Source: Cladophialophora immunda
Lineage: Eukaryota > Ascomycota > Eurotiomycetes > Chaetothyriales > Herpotrichiellaceae
Assembly (NCBI RefSeq): GCF_000835495.1
Contig: NW_015622543.1
Span: 2,217,849-2,281,848 of the forward strand
Direction: 5' to 3'
Length of the DNA: 64,000 bases
Shown here: piece by piece, positions 38,140 to 49,076 of the stretch
How positions within the stretch are numbered: the first letter of the stretch is position 1
Layout: each line of letters begins with the position of its first letter
The notes under the pieces: model-generated
What the model was told of the DNA's origin: nothing
What the model saw: only the letters and a program-made list of their open reading frames with translations
The model's database searches: none
Position numbers and translations under genes: made by a program

Positions 38140-40563
38140 TCAGACAAGGAATATCTTCTCTCGTTCCTTCCTCTTCTTAGGGTGTGGAGGAGAGTTTAGA
38201 TCCCATTCAAAAGTCCCAAGCCAGTGCCAGGTCCGCCTGTCTGCATCATTTGAGCCTACCACAGCAAACAGCAGGCCGTTCGACCGGCCGCGATACGCGT
38301 TGAACACAGTAGTTCGCGAGGAGATCGCATGCAAGGGAAGGAGCAGCAGGGAGTGCAGATATTTCTCGAGCTGGAAATGGTCACGTAGAATACATGCCTG
38401 ACCGGGCCGACGGGCTTGGGACCCCGACCAGGGGAGTTTCTGGGCTAGACTACTGAGCACATCCTGGAAGCGGGACTCTGGCTCGATTTCCGGGATTTCG
38501 AAAGTGGCAAACGTCGCGTCAAGACCGTCTGGGGTGATTATCGCAATCGCTGTCCGTGAGCCATCGAACAAGTGTTCTTGAGAGTAGGCAGAAGCTCTGT
38601 CCGACACAGCCAACGGCAACTCTGGTTGGGAAGGTGCCCATCCGAGTCCCTTGCACTGGAGCCTGGGCTGGGATGAAAACAGTACACCTGAGCTTAAGGA
38701 ATAGCCTATTTTCGATTTCCAGAAAGCCTCGGCGGTATAAAATGGCTTGTCATCAATGAGCAAGCTCAAGATCACAACACTGTCTCCTGGTCTGGAAGCA
38801 TGTCGACGAGCCAACAGGTGCAGAGCTTCCTCGGCAGGAACATAACCCTTCATCTGCCTCAGAAATTCTTCGTCGGGTGAATCACCGTCGTACTTCATCG
38901 TAGGCAGGAGTTGTTGGCTCGTGAGCAATAGTGTTGCAATATCGATCGCACCACCGTGGTGGACATTCAGCAGGCAGTCTCTCAGCGCGATCGTCTTGTT
39001 ATCTTTGCACAACAGATGAATGTTATGCCGTGCGCGCATCGACTCCAGGAGAGTCCAAGACCTAAGGGCCCAGTCACAGACCAGCAAAGTGCATAGGATA
39101 GCCTCTTGCGTCTCTATCGATGGATGAGAGACGTCAATCGACATTAGATCACGGTCCCAGACCAGGGTAATGCTGCTTGTATTAAACACTTCGTTAATAT
39201 ATGCAATTGCTTCAGCACGAAGCTGATGGTCCTCTGGTATACAGGGTGTGTCCATCCAGTAAGAGTCGCAATTGTTTTCTCGAGCAATTCGGACGAGACG
39301 CTGGTGTAGACAGGAGTTGAAGCCCGTGTGCGGTCTACCACCCGCACCATGTGCCCACACATGCGAGACAGCAACCGTGCGAGAGGAAGCTTGGCAGTAG
39401 CGTACGGCGCATCCATCCGAGTCATTGATAGAAACCGCTCTTGCACCGGTGACACTTCGATAGCTCGTCTCGTCCCAAAACAGACTTGGACATTGACCGT
39501 TACAAGACGTATCATGAGCAGACTGGTCAACTATCTTTTGACCCGTAAAGCGTTGACAGTGCGTCGGGCCTTGCCCATTGCAAGGGCGGCAAGGCTCAGC
39601 TAGGCATCGAGCTGGTTTGCAGCCATGAAAGGTCGAAAAGCGGAGGTGAAAACGGCGAAAATCTTGGCTCACAGAAGCTCTATCCGATCGTAGCAGCTCA
39701 AATGCCCAGGGGCACAGGTATTGTGACGGTTTCAGAGGTGATAAAGACAAGCCCATTTGTGGCAACGGCTGCTTCATGTCAAGTCGATACAAATTCTCGA
39801 CATTGTAGCCAAGCCGCAGGTGAAAGTGCAGATTGGCGTGGAGATGAAGCATGAGCCCACGATACCAGCATGTCCAGAGAAAACTTGAGGCCAGCAACCA
39901 AGATTGCTGTTCCACGGCGTCGTTGCAGTGATAGAGCAAAGTAAACGTCGCCTCTAAAATCTCGGCCAGGGTGTTGAGGTATTGTCGAAAATGGTTTACC
40001 ATATTGCTATTCTTCTCATCATATATCTGGACAACGGTCAAAGCAATTCGGATGGTGTTTGTGTCAAACCATCGAGTGACGAGCAGATTTTCCCAGGTGT
40101 CTTCGTTCAACAGAACGTTGCTGCAGTGGATAGCCTCGAAGTAGAGCCAGTTGAACGTGGCGCCTCGAAACATTGTAGCCAAGGCTTGTGGAAGAGGAGG
40201 AGCAGCGGGCATGTGAGATAACAATGCGCAAGCCTCCGAGACCATATAGTCCTCATCAATGATGCCATCGTAACAGCAAGAAAGCAGGGATGCTATCTTG
40301 TGATCGAGCTGAGCGATATGGTTCTGGGGCTCCTGAACAGCATGGAAGTAAGATCTACCCATTTCCTTCAGTCGATCCTTTTGCTGAGCCGCGGTGAAGA
40401 TATAGAACAGTTCGCCTGTCGCATCGTGATCTATGGCAGCCGCGTCGAAGGTCCTGGGTTGACCGATAGAGTCGCTGTTCTTCCATTTCAGCCCGTCCTG
40501 GTATATGGATCTTACACGCTCCCTCGTATAGGTCGACTGCGACTCGCGAGGGCCATCTACCAT
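38140..40563 (-). CDS. HET-domain-like (heterokaryon incompatibility) protein
   Basis: Single exon, 807 aa from ATG 40563. HET proteins mediate allorecognition and programmed cell death after hyphal fusion; many have no tested role. The HET-like signature begins near residue 400: TVAVSHVWAHGAGG, then CLHQRLVRIARENNCDSYWM, then DTPCIPEDHQLRAEAIAYIN and SSITLVWDRDLM, the order expected for the domain. It is followed by WALRSWTLLES (usual 'W..R.WT.QE'). The ~330 residues before it are mostly helical with no known domain, then a Cys-rich segment (CKPARCLAEPCRPCNGQ) that may bind metal. The C-terminus ends in a basic patch (PPHPKKRKEREK). No introns. Two CACGTG boxes (40573, 40607) flank the start. 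Divergent from the bZIP gene. Confidence 0.82.
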   Translation of the reverse strand: MVDGPRESQSTYTRERVRSIYQDGLKWKNSDSIGQPRTFDAAAIDHDATGELFYIFTAAQQKDRLKEMGRSYFHAVQEPQNHIAQLDHKIASLLSCCYDGIIDEDYMVSEACALLSHMPAAPPLPQALATMFRGATFNWLYFEAIHCSNVLLNEDTWENLLVTRWFDTNTIRIALTVVQIYDEKNSNMVNHFRQYLNTLAEILEATFTLLYHCNDAVEQQSWLLASSFLWTCWYRGLMLHLHANLHFHLRLGYNVENLYRLDMKQPLPQMGLSLSPLKPSQYLCPWAFELLRSDRASVSQDFRRFHLRFSTFHGCKPARCLAEPCRPCNGQGPTHCQRFTGQKIVDQSAHDTSCNGQCPSLFWDETSYRSVTGARAVSINDSDGCAVRYCQASSRTVAVSHVWAHGAGGRPHTGFNSCLHQRLVRIARENNCDSYWMDTPCIPEDHQLRAEAIAYINEVFNTSSITLVWDRDLMSIDVSHPSIETQEAILCTLLVCDWALRSWTLLESMRARHNIHLLCKDNKTIALRDCLLNVHHGGAIDIATLLLTSQQLLPTMKYDGDSPDEEFLRQMKGYVPAEEALHLLARRHASRPGDSVVILSLLIDDKPFYTAEAFWKSKIGYSLSSGVLFSSQPRLQCKGLGWAPSQPELPLAVSDRASAYSQEHLFDGSRTAIAIITPDGLDATFATFEIPEIEPESRFQDVLSSLAQKLPWSGSQARRPGQACILRDHFQLEKYLHSLLLLPLHAISSRTTVFNAYRGRSNGLLFAVVGSNDADRRTWHWLGTFEWDLNSPPHPKKRKEREKIFLV

Positions 40564-41235
40564 GGCAACCAGCACGTGTTGTCGTAAGATCGTCGAGCTT
40601 GAGGAGCACGTGCAGGATTACCGCCCAGACACCGATTGGTGAGCTGAGAGCGAGTCGAACAATCGCACGGTGTGGTACACTGGCGGCTACGCTGAAGCAG
40701 CGGGTGTCGTGCCGCGGAGGTGATAGGCTCTCTTTGTAGTTAGTAAAGGTGCCAGGTCAACCGTCTTGCCTGCACTGGATGCTGAGGATCGAGATAGAGG
40801 AACGAGAGGGGTCGAGAAAATCCCAGGTGGTGTTGCTGAGGTTGTAACGCGGTGCTGGGTTGCTGGAGCCTAGTCGAAAAGAAGAATCCGTACCGAGCAC
40901 CTGCCTCTATGATATCGGTAGGTGTGTCACTTGGCGCATTGGGGGCCAGTCGGGCTGGACCCCGGCGCCCAGTCTCGCTAGCTCAGGGTCGTCCTTAACT
41001 GTACTGAGCGCCGGGGAGTGCCCAGACTGCCCGTAAGGCTCAGTTAAAGGCAAGAGACATTGCTCCATTGCCCCTCCTCCGCAAGGTCCTGAGTGACTTA
41101 AGCCGTCTTGCTGGCTTACTCAGTGGCTCACCCCCTCAGTCGCCGCTCTTCATTTTGTCCATCCTCTGAGCCTCTTTGTGGCCATTGGCCTGCCCAAGTC
41201 CCGCTCGACTTAGTAACTCTTCAAGGTGGGTTTCT
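40564..41235. promoter_or_regulatory. Divergent promoter, HET-type gene / bZIP factor
   Basis: About 670 bp between start codons on opposite strands. Two CACGTG hexamers at 40573-40578 and 40607-40612 lie next to the HET gene start. No tRNA or ncRNA recognised. Confidence 0.45.
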
Positions 41236-42732
41236 ATGATTCAAGGCCGCTTTGTCATCGAGCCTGACTGCCTCTCCTCTACCGGTGTCCTTGAGGAGGT
41301 GTATGCTGCGAACGCTGCGGGTCTTATATACCGTCACGCCATGACGCCCCCCAACCCAAGAGACGGGAAAGTAGCTCAAGACAAGACCATGTCGACCTCC
41401 GCACCCGCGGGCCCTGACTCGGAACCGAAGGTCCCAGAGAGGTACAGGCGAAAACTCACCGAGGCGAGGAGAGAGCAAAACCGACGGTCGCAGCGCGTCT
41501 GGCGAGAAAGGCAGAAGCAACGTCGAGATGAAGAGATCAGAGCCAAGGTCGCGCAAGAATTGTCAAAGCGGGAGAGGGAACATGCGCAACAGCTGTCCGC
41601 TGCCGACCCCCGGGTCCCCCCGATGGAGCCCTTTGACCCAGGCGAAGGCTCGTCTACTACCTTTCTAGAGCCCCCTCCTGAGGAGCGAACGACAGAAACG
41701 AGCGCCGACAACGCTGCAAGCGAAGCGACGGCGCTCCCAGAGCCAGTTCTTCCGTTGAGAGTTGCAGTGTATTACTATGTGCCGCCAATCCCTGACGCTC
41801 TTGATATGAGACACACATGGCCCGTCCCAGACGACACCGACTCGAAGACATATACTCTTCCCCCGGGCGTTACTCCGAGGGGAAGCCCTCTAACCAGTCT
41901 GTCTCCTTCGCTGTCCCCCATGAGACAGGTGTCGCCTTTTCAGCGCTCCCCTCGGCCGTCGCCACATTCTCACTCGTCAGCGTCTCGAAGCATATCACGA
42001 ACTCGACCATCCCTCCCATCACCTTACAAAAACCATCTCCAGCTGGTCGGAGAATCATGTTTCGCAGCAACCATGTCCATCGCTCAAAGCCTGGGCATTT
42101 CCATCGTCTCGTATGTCAACGATCACCCTTCCCCATTTTCCACCGAATCCAATGCCAATATCCACACGATCCCGGTCGATCTCCGACCCACCGCCCATCA
42201 ACTCATCATCCCCCATCCCTCATACTTGGATTGCATTCCTTTTCCTCACTTTCGGAGCATGGCTATCTACCTCTCGAGCGTCAGGAAACTTGATCATATG
42301 AGCCTCTTCCTCGACCTGATGCACGACGGCATGGTCTGCTGGGGACGGGAGCGCGCCAATGGATACTCTGGAAGGAGTATGCGAGATGGCGTGGCTTGGA
42401 ACAAGCGGAGTTGGGAAGTCCGGCGGTGGTTCTGGCGCAAATGGAGCTGGATTGCCAGAATGACCGTGGAGGACATCGACAGCGGCATCATCACGCAACA
42501 AACCGAGGAGGAATTTGATGACGAGGACGGCATGTTGAGCGGCAGCCAATGGTGGTGGTCCCTTCATGACGATGAAGAGGGCCTTTCACCATCTGGGGAT
42601 GTAGCATCAAGCTCGTCGGAGGTCCCTCCCCAAGAACCAGAAGAGCTGGGCAGCTTCCTCAGTCGCCATGTTGTCTGTAATGTTGGAATACGCCAGACGA
42701 GCGAGAACCACCTGCTGATGCATTGGGATTGA
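41236..42732 (+). CDS. bZIP transcription factor with DUF3425 domain
   Basis: Single exon, 498 aa from ATG 41236; in-frame ATGs at 41341 and 41389 also precede the basic region and could be the true start. The basic region reads RREQNRRSQRVWRERQKQR, with the invariant N-x7-R spacing of bZIP proteins. The following helix has only a weak heptad pattern (I, V, L). The middle is Pro/Ser/Thr-rich. The C-terminal DUF3425 domain, common in Pezizomycotina AP-1-like factors, shows IHTIPVDLRPTAHQLIIPHP, LDCIPFPHFRSMAIYLSS and a Trp-rich SWEVRRWFWRKWSW. Such proteins regulate stress or secondary metabolism; the target is unknown. Convergent with the next gene (141 bp). Confidence 0.88.
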   Translation: MIQGRFVIEPDCLSSTGVLEEVYAANAAGLIYRHAMTPPNPRDGKVAQDKTMSTSAPAGPDSEPKVPERYRRKLTEARREQNRRSQRVWRERQKQRRDEEIRAKVAQELSKREREHAQQLSAADPRVPPMEPFDPGEGSSTTFLEPPPEERTTETSADNAASEATALPEPVLPLRVAVYYYVPPIPDALDMRHTWPVPDDTDSKTYTLPPGVTPRGSPLTSLSPSLSPMRQVSPFQRSPRPSPHSHSSASRSISRTRPSLPSPYKNHLQLVGESCFAATMSIAQSLGISIVSYVNDHPSPFSTESNANIHTIPVDLRPTAHQLIIPHPSYLDCIPFPHFRSMAIYLSSVRKLDHMSLFLDLMHDGMVCWGRERANGYSGRSMRDGVAWNKRSWEVRRWFWRKWSWIARMTVEDIDSGIITQQTEEEFDDEDGMLSGSQWWWSLHDDEEGLSPSGDVASSSSEVPPQEPEELGSFLSRHVVCNVGIRQTSENHLLMHWD

Positions 42733-42873
42733 TGACTTGTGCGGAAAATTTTATTCTGAACGGGACGCTGGCGAGACCTGGTCCTGTAAGTCTGGCGTTC
42801 AGGCACATGGTTATGGACAATTCTCGGTCGAGGCGTACATCCATAACACCCAACAAACAAATTGAACCTGTGG

Positions 42874-44895
42874 CTATATCCACCCACCCAGCCCGCCACT
42901 ATCCCTTCCCTTCAGCTCGGCGACGGAGCCACCTGGCGGAACCCTCGCGGTTGACAGGGGCGCCGAGCTCTTCTCCAGATCCATTACCTGTTCCTTTCCC
43001 CACCACGAGCGCCGCTCCCCCGTCGAGTCTGCCGTGTCGACTCTAGCTCGCCCCGTGCCCATGCCCACGGCACTCTCTTGCCCGACCCATATATACGCAT
43101 CCGCGATCCTCCTCGGCAGGGGCTGCGCGCCGCTGCGGTCGTGGTCGTCCTGGACGACGGCGTCCAGACGGCGCTGGCCCCTGCTGACGCGCACGGCCGT
43201 GGAGAAGCTGTTGGAATACACGGCGCCCGTGCGCGCGACGGCCAGCATGGCCAGGAGAATGCACACGGCGCTGCCCCCGACGACGACCGCGTACGCGACG
43301 ACGAGGTCGCGGCTGTCGTAGGCGTACACGTTGCGGGCGAACGTGGACGTCGCGGCGACGGTCGCGAAGGTCCAGTCCGAGGCGTCGTCGCGGAGGTCCT
43401 GGCGGGGCAGCACCGCGTAGCGCGCCGAGAGGGTCATGTTCTGGAACAGAGTCTCGAAGGTGCGCTGCAGCGTGATCATGGCGGCGTCGTCGAACGGGTC
43501 GGGGAACGCGTCGTGGAACAAGACGGGGCTGGTTTCTAGTGCGAGGCTGGTCTGTTCGAAGGGCAGGCTTGGGTCGTTCGGATAGTCGAGATGCCCGCTG
43601 GTGATGGCGCCGAAGGTCTCCATGAGGCCTGCGTAGTCGAGGATCACGTTGGTCTCGGTGCTGGCTGTCAGCGCCGGTTTGATGCTGCTCCACCCGGGCA
43701 TCCAGTTCTCGAATCTCAGGCTCGGGGTGAGATTCTGCTCGCCAGTGCTGCGGACGTCGAAGTCGAGGTGCCATGAGGCGTTATACAGGGCACACTCGAT
43801 GACGTAGATGGGATTCGCCATCGTCGCTTGGGTGGTCGCATCGGGAGCCAGGCTGTAATAGATCCTTGCTGCATCTGGTGAAGTTTGGTCCAGGATCCGG
43901 AGGTTGCTGTTCTTGTCGTCGTCCAAAACAAGCATGCCATCGACAAGGGTACTGTTCGGAGACGCAACTGGTCTAGGGATCCAGGTGTCGTACATTAACG
44001 ACGTTTGATTCCTCTGTTGATAGGGGAGGATGATCTTTGTCAACTGCGCTGTGACTTCGGCTCCCGCGGTGGAACAGGATATCGCCGGGCCAAAGAAACC
44101 CATGGACCATGTCAAGTTTGTGGGAAATGTGCCCACCGACAAAACCTCGGTCTCGGCCAGCATTGCCAGTGTTGGGCCCTTCAGATAGGATCTCTCACCA
44201 CCGTAGAACACGGTTCCATTGTCGGCCTCCACCGCGGCACCGTACGAGGTTTTGCCATATTCTCGTTGTTGTACCGTGATAGTAGTCGGCTCGGTCTCTG
44301 ACGCGGACACCACAGAGATTGTGCCGGGCGTGATGATGGCTGCTAATGGTATAAGCCTTGCGAACTGTCAGCAATGGCAAGGATCAATAGTAACGATGTG
44401 CTGAGTTGCGGTTGGGTGTAGAATCAGAATTGGTGAGCTCTGCAAGGGAGCTGATCTGATGCTTATAAAATGGCAGCAGAACAACCGGACGTACCACACA
44501 ACGACCACACCCAACAACAGGAGCGGGCGTCGAAACCAGAAAGACAGGTGGCGAAACTCGAGGACGTTGTCCAACGCTCCAAACATGGAGTCGAACTGAC
44601 TGAGCTTCGTCGGTCTTCCCCTTGCATGATGCCATACGCATTGGAAGTACGCGATGCCGTCGGCCAGTACCAGAAGAACTTTGACGAGATATGCCAGTGC
44701 ATTTCCAGCCCGGGAAACCCATTGTTGGTCAACAGAGACTTCGGCGACGGCTCTTCCCTGGAGCTTGAGGTTGAGGACGTGATGGCCAACGGCAAAAGTG
44801 ACGGCACCGAGAAAGCAGAGGAACATGACGATTGGGCCACGCCAGTCAATCGACGGAGGCAGCACCTCACGTTTGGAGGGAAGCGTGCCGCGCAT
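42874..44895 (-). CDS. Fungal multi-pass membrane protein with large ectodomain
   Basis: Exons (complement): 42874-44356 and 44495-44895, giving 627 aa in frame. Three membrane segments lie near the N-terminus (IVMFLCFLGAVTFAVGHHVL; ALAYLVKVLLVLADGIAYF; LLLLGVVVVWLIPLAAIITP) and one near residue 510 (VVAYAVVVGGSAVCILLAML). Between them is an ectodomain of about 350 residues with several N-glycosylation sites (NGT, NLT, NQT, NST, NAS, NMT), and a Gly/Ser-rich cytosolic tail follows. Similar ascomycete proteins are common and are often labelled 'formylmethionine deformylase-like', but no deformylase motif (HEXXH, EGCLS) is seen, so I do not support that function. The intron acceptor is AAG, chosen because it alone keeps the frame through WLIPLAAIITPG. 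Confidence 0.75.
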
Positions 44896-45698
44896 TGCGC
44901 ATGTTCTCCTGCTCGAGAACGGCCTGTAGGCGATTCAACAGATATTGGCAACCGAAACCATTTTCCTGTACCCAACTCGTGCTGGCCAGCAGCTTAACAG
45001 TCAAAAGGAAGGGCAACAGGTCACGCCGTTGGTCCTAACATTGTTTGATGAATGCATGTTGCAAATCCCCAAAGCTCTATTCAGGGGATGAAAACGATCA
45101 GCAACGCCCCAAAGTCGATTAGGTGTTTATGATATGTAGGACTCAGTCCAAGAGTCATCATCACTGGCGGAAACAATTGCTGCAGACGAGAGGGCGCAGG
45201 TTCCTAGCACTCTTCCTTGAGGGGAGGTCTGTGACCGCGAGACGGTGAACAAAAGAGCGGCGCTCAGCCATTGGATTGGCGCCAGGCAATGTCAGAGGGG
45301 GGGGATTGCTGAATCACGGCGTTGCAACTTGAAGCGTCCGAGAGGGAACGAGCATAGAGCATTGGTCGGTGCGCGAATGAGAGATGATGAAACTGAGAGG
45401 TAGCCGCTGAACCTGGCGGCTGGCGGCTGGTCGACCAGCCATCGTTTCATGGCTTTGGAGAAAGAAAACAACCTGGGAATCTTTGCAGGAATAACAGACT
45501 GACGGCAGCCACATTTCAAATGACATACAAACATGGACTACAATAGTTCGTCAATTGGTCATCCAGCTGGCTAGGACTGCACCTAACACCTAGAACTCAG
45601 CAAAAGGGAGATAGGCATCCGTCTTGATTATAGAACTTGGAGGACCCCCCTGTATAGGCATTGGCCTATCTACTGATGGTTTCTTCGTTGCCATCACT
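44896..45698. other. Intergenic, no gene recognised
   Basis: 803 bp between the membrane-protein start and the 3' end of the secreted hydrolase gene. Contains an eight-base G run near 45298. No domain-bearing open frame. Confidence 0.4.
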
Positions 45699-46859
45699 TC
45701 ACAATCCGTGTCTGTTGGCCCAGTCGAGAATCACATTATACGCGCCCGTGGCATTGTGATGCAGGTTCAGCCCATGGCCCGCGTGCGGTTGAAGGTACGT
45801 CTCGACGCTGCTGCTCCCACTGAACGACTGCACGGCAGCGCTGTCGGGACCGAACAGCCCCGTGCAGTTCGAAGCGCAGAAGATCAAGTCCGCCTCAGAT
45901 CCGAGATAAAGCACCGGGCCCTTGAAGTTTGGCGCGCTCAGGGGCAAGGCGGCCATGGTGAGGAATTCACCAAAGGTGAATGGGAATTTCGTCGCCTCCG
46001 CGCGGTCGAGGACTGCGGGATCAAAGTACGGATACTCGAAAAAGGAATATTGGTTGCCGTATTTGTCGGGCCAGGTGAGAAAGCCGGAGGAGTAAGTGCT
46101 CGGCGGGAAGCGTTTGGGTTGGTTCACGTTTGCAAAGTGCAGCGCCGAGTTGGCCACAAACAAGGTGCTGTAATTGCTAATGGCGGAGTAGCCGGTCAGC
46201 ACCACGCCGTCGGTGAGGTCTGGTGCGACCGAGGCGAGCGACGCGCTCAACTCGCTGCCGAAGCTGTGGCCGACGTGGATGACCTTTTGTGGCACGGGGA
46301 CTTGGGAGATATTCCCTGCTCGGGCGAGCGTCGTGAGACTGACGAGCACGGCACTCTCAACAAGGCTTTGAATCTCCGTAAATGGGTCAGCAATGGTGGA
46401 GGGCACAATGCCTAGGCGGTTCCAAGAAAGCGTGCTGTATCCGGCACCCGTGGCGCTGTTGATATAAGAGTACTGAGCGTCATTGGGCTTTGCGGGTAGA
46501 TAGAAGTCCCAGTAGCTCCGGTTGAACCCCAGACCGTGTGTGAGAATGTGCAAGGTCGAAGCCTTGGGACCTGGCTTGGCTGGAGTACAATACTCTGCGC
46601 TGATGTTGAAGGTCTTTGTCAGTGTAGTTAGGTTGAGGTCCGGAGTAGTGGCCGTCCGAAGTGTGATTTGATTCGCAAATGCCGTGGCAGCATATTGATC
46701 TGGGAAATCTGGAATCGGAGGGACCACCACCGTCGCATTGTTCACTGGAACCTTGACCATGAAGCTCGCACATGTATAGTTATGCTTGGGGACCGCTTGA
46801 GCGGTAGCTTCCAAGGCTGGAAGCAGGAGCGACAGCCAAACAGACGAAGAGAAATGCAT
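45699..46859 (-). CDS. Secreted alpha/beta hydrolase
   Basis: Single exon, 386 aa. Residues 1-22 are a signal peptide (SVWLSLLLPALEATAQAVP). Alpha/beta hydrolase fold: LHILTHGLGFNRSYWDFYLP with the oxyanion HG, then GAGYSTLSWNRLGIVPS, the nucleophile elbow HVGHSFGSELSAS (Ser near 198), LYLGSEADLIFCASN (Asp), and HAGHGLNLHHN (His). The triad therefore appears complete. Multiple N-glycosylation sites (NYT, NAT, NLT, NIS, NRS, NYS, NCT). An extracellular esterase or lipase is likely, but no family-level substrate can be named. A TTTAAATAAA-like element is about 100 bp upstream. Confidence 0.88.
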   Translation of the reverse strand: MHFSSSVWLSLLLPALEATAQAVPKHNYTCASFMVKVPVNNATVVVPPIPDFPDQYAATAFANQITLRTATTPDLNLTTLTKTFNISAEYCTPAKPGPKASTLHILTHGLGFNRSYWDFYLPAKPNDAQYSYINSATGAGYSTLSWNRLGIVPSTIADPFTEIQSLVESAVLVSLTTLARAGNISQVPVPQKVIHVGHSFGSELSASLASVAPDLTDGVVLTGYSAISNYSTLFVANSALHFANVNQPKRFPPSTYSSGFLTWPDKYGNQYSFFEYPYFDPAVLDRAEATKFPFTFGEFLTMAALPLSAPNFKGPVLYLGSEADLIFCASNCTGLFGPDSAAVQSFSGSSSVETYLQPHAGHGLNLHHNATGAYNVILDWANRHGL

Positions 46860-47646
46860 GTTCGCGTGGTACCGTAGGCCTTGTATTTGAGAAATCCAAG
46901 GCGATCACGGTGCTCGATGGTTGTGAGACTCACCTCCTAGATGGCATAACCATCGGGTTTAAATAAACTTGGGGATGGCATTGCATTCCTTTGTAGAGTA
47001 GACTCCCGCGCCAGATCCTGCCGTGCACCGATCCTTCGCCGCCAGCCTTCTGTGCTTTCAGCGTGATGCCGATATGCGAGCTGCCAGCGAGCGATACTAA
47101 TCATGAATCATGGGAGTGATGTTTGCTGCTGCACGCACCATTGGCGACCGCCAAGCTCGCAGAGCTGGTTTTACGAAGGATCAGAAGGTTTCTTCAATCC
47201 AACCATTGTGCGTCGAGGTCGAGCTGCCTCCGTTTGGCAAGGCGTCCATCAACTACAAGAGGTTTTGGTAAAGGCTGGGCACATTATCAACCCTGCTTAC
47301 TCACCCAACATCCCTTAGAAGGGTAGTACCCAGCGGCACCAGACGGCGCTTGAATCTAATGACAAATTGGGCTTGTGCACATGGCACCCGCATGTCCCGG
47401 ACCTGAAAGGGATTCGAGACTCGGAGTCCGGGACCAACCAGCCACTGGCGTCTCTCGAGATTGATATGTAGAAGAGGCAAGCGAAGTGACTAATGACAAA
47501 AGACCGGCATGAGAGACCCGAAGGAGGAGATGGCGTGGAAAAAACAAGCTGGGGCGTTGCAATAGTCGAGTCTAATATGTATATCAAATAATTAAAGTCT
47601 ATTGTCGTGCGTAGGTCGTCATCCGGTCGTCTAAGTCCGTGTTGAT
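46860..47646. other. Intergenic: hydrolase promoter and acetate kinase 3' region
   Basis: 787 bp. The AT-rich TTTAAATAAA near 46957 may be the hydrolase TATA element. No further gene seen. Confidence 0.45.
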
Positions 47647-49076
47647 CTATTTCTTGTAGAGCATTGCCAGGACGGAATGCGCCATTTCATGCTGTCGCAC
47701 TGTTAGCCAAGGCTTCTCAGCCAAATGGTTGGGGATCCTCACGTCTTCGTCCGTTTCGCAGACCAACGTACGCATCGTTTCGCTGTTACTACCGATATTC
47801 ACCACGTCATTTCCATCCGGGCCTTTCTTGTTCTTCTCGTCATCAATCGTGAAGCCGAGGCACGACACCTTGTCGATTACCACTTGTCGCACATAGGGGC
47901 TCTTTTCGCCAATGCCACCGGCAAAGACCAGGGCATCGACTTTGCCTCCCAACTTGACAAAGTAGTTGCCCACAAAGCCGACGACTCGGTCAATAAAGAT
48001 GTTGAACGCGAGCTTGTGGGTGTCCGGGGCGTCGGGGTCTGCGATTTTTGAAAAGTCTGATGTGCCAGTCAATGCCTTCCAACCGGACTGTTTGTTAAGG
48101 ATCTCTTCCGCAGTGGAGATATGGAGGTCCTTCGTGCTGTTCGGGCTCAGGGCACTGGCATCGGAAGTGTAATGAAAGACGAGACTGGGGTCAATATCTC
48201 CGCTTCGCGAACCGCCCGGTAGACCTGAGACTGGGGTCAAGCCCATTGTTGTGTCTATCGACCGTCCGTTTTGTATTGCGCACATGGATGCACCGCTCCC
48301 AAGGTGGAGAGCAATGATATTCGTCTCGGATTCCGGCTTGCCCAGGAATGCGGCTGTGGTTCTCGCGATGTATTGGTAGCTCAGACCATGAAACCCATAT
48401 TTGCGCAGACCCTTTTCTTTTGCAATTTTCTGGTCGATGGCATAACTCTTGACATAGTCAGGCATTGTTTGGTGGAAACAGGAGTCGAAGCATGCGACAT
48501 TGATGACGTTGGGCAAATGTTCATGGCAGGCCAGCATGAGGCCGACAGCGGAGGCATTGTGTCTGGATCACGAACGATCAGTTGTCTGCAAGGTCAAAGG
48601 TTCGGAGTCCTCGAGCACGTACAAAGGTGCGAGATCTGACAGCTTGTTGATCTTGTTCAAGGTCTTCTTGGTAATGAACTGGCTGAAAAGCAGTTAGCCC
48701 CGCGCCCGAAACCTATCGCGACTTTGGGACGTGTCTTTGCTCACTTTTCCTCGAAGTCCCCTCCCTGGACCACTCGATGGGCCGTGTAGTCGATGTCATC
48801 CTTGCTGGAGACCTCCGGGATTTCGGCGTCGGCAAGGAAGGCGTTCAAGATATGCTCAAAGGCGTGGTTGTGGTCATTGATGTCGCCGACTTCGCGTGAG
48901 TCTTTGTAGGAGCCCCGAAGGTATTTTAGGCGCGCAGGAGGGGCATTGATCGAAGATATTTCCGCGCTGCCCAGGCGCCGAAGCCCTTTGGCCTTGCCCT
49001 CAGTCGCTTCCTCCACGAACAGTGTCGTCTTCAACGAGGAGCTCCCAGCGTTGATGGAGAGGATGACGTTGGCCAT
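47647..49076 (-). CDS. ack1: Acetate kinase
   Basis: Interconverts acetyl phosphate + ADP and acetate + ATP; in fungi it pairs with phosphoketolase (Xfp), which is not in this window. Exons (complement): 47647-48562, 48623-48682, 48745-49076, giving 435 aa in frame. Motifs: ILSINAGSSSLK (N-terminus), AHRVVQGGDF (Gln where many enzymes have HRVVHGG), LAPLHNASAVGL, FDSCFHQTMP, YGFHGLSYQYIA, IALHLGSGASMCAI, MGLTPVSGLPGGSRSGDIDP and FAGGIGEKSPYVR. An in-frame ATG 57 bp upstream (49133) would add a 19-residue Ser/Arg/Ala/Leu-rich leader that could be a targeting peptide. I use 49076 because it aligns with the family start. Confidence 0.95.

Noticed and set aside
40573..40612. Two CACGTG boxes next to the HET-type gene as phosphate-control sites
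   Set aside because: Neither has the GGG flank favoured by Pho4-type factors, and a six-base palindrome is expected by chance several times in 64 kb.
43043..43774. 243-codon antisense-frame protein within the membrane-protein exon
   Set aside because: Composition is dominated by Arg/Pro/Gly, the usual out-of-frame reading of G/C-rich DNA. The overlapping frame has family motifs and a good splice junction.
44368..44895. 'Formylmethionine deformylase' as the function of the membrane protein
   Set aside because: No peptide deformylase motif is present, and the helix-rich membrane layout does not fit that enzyme.
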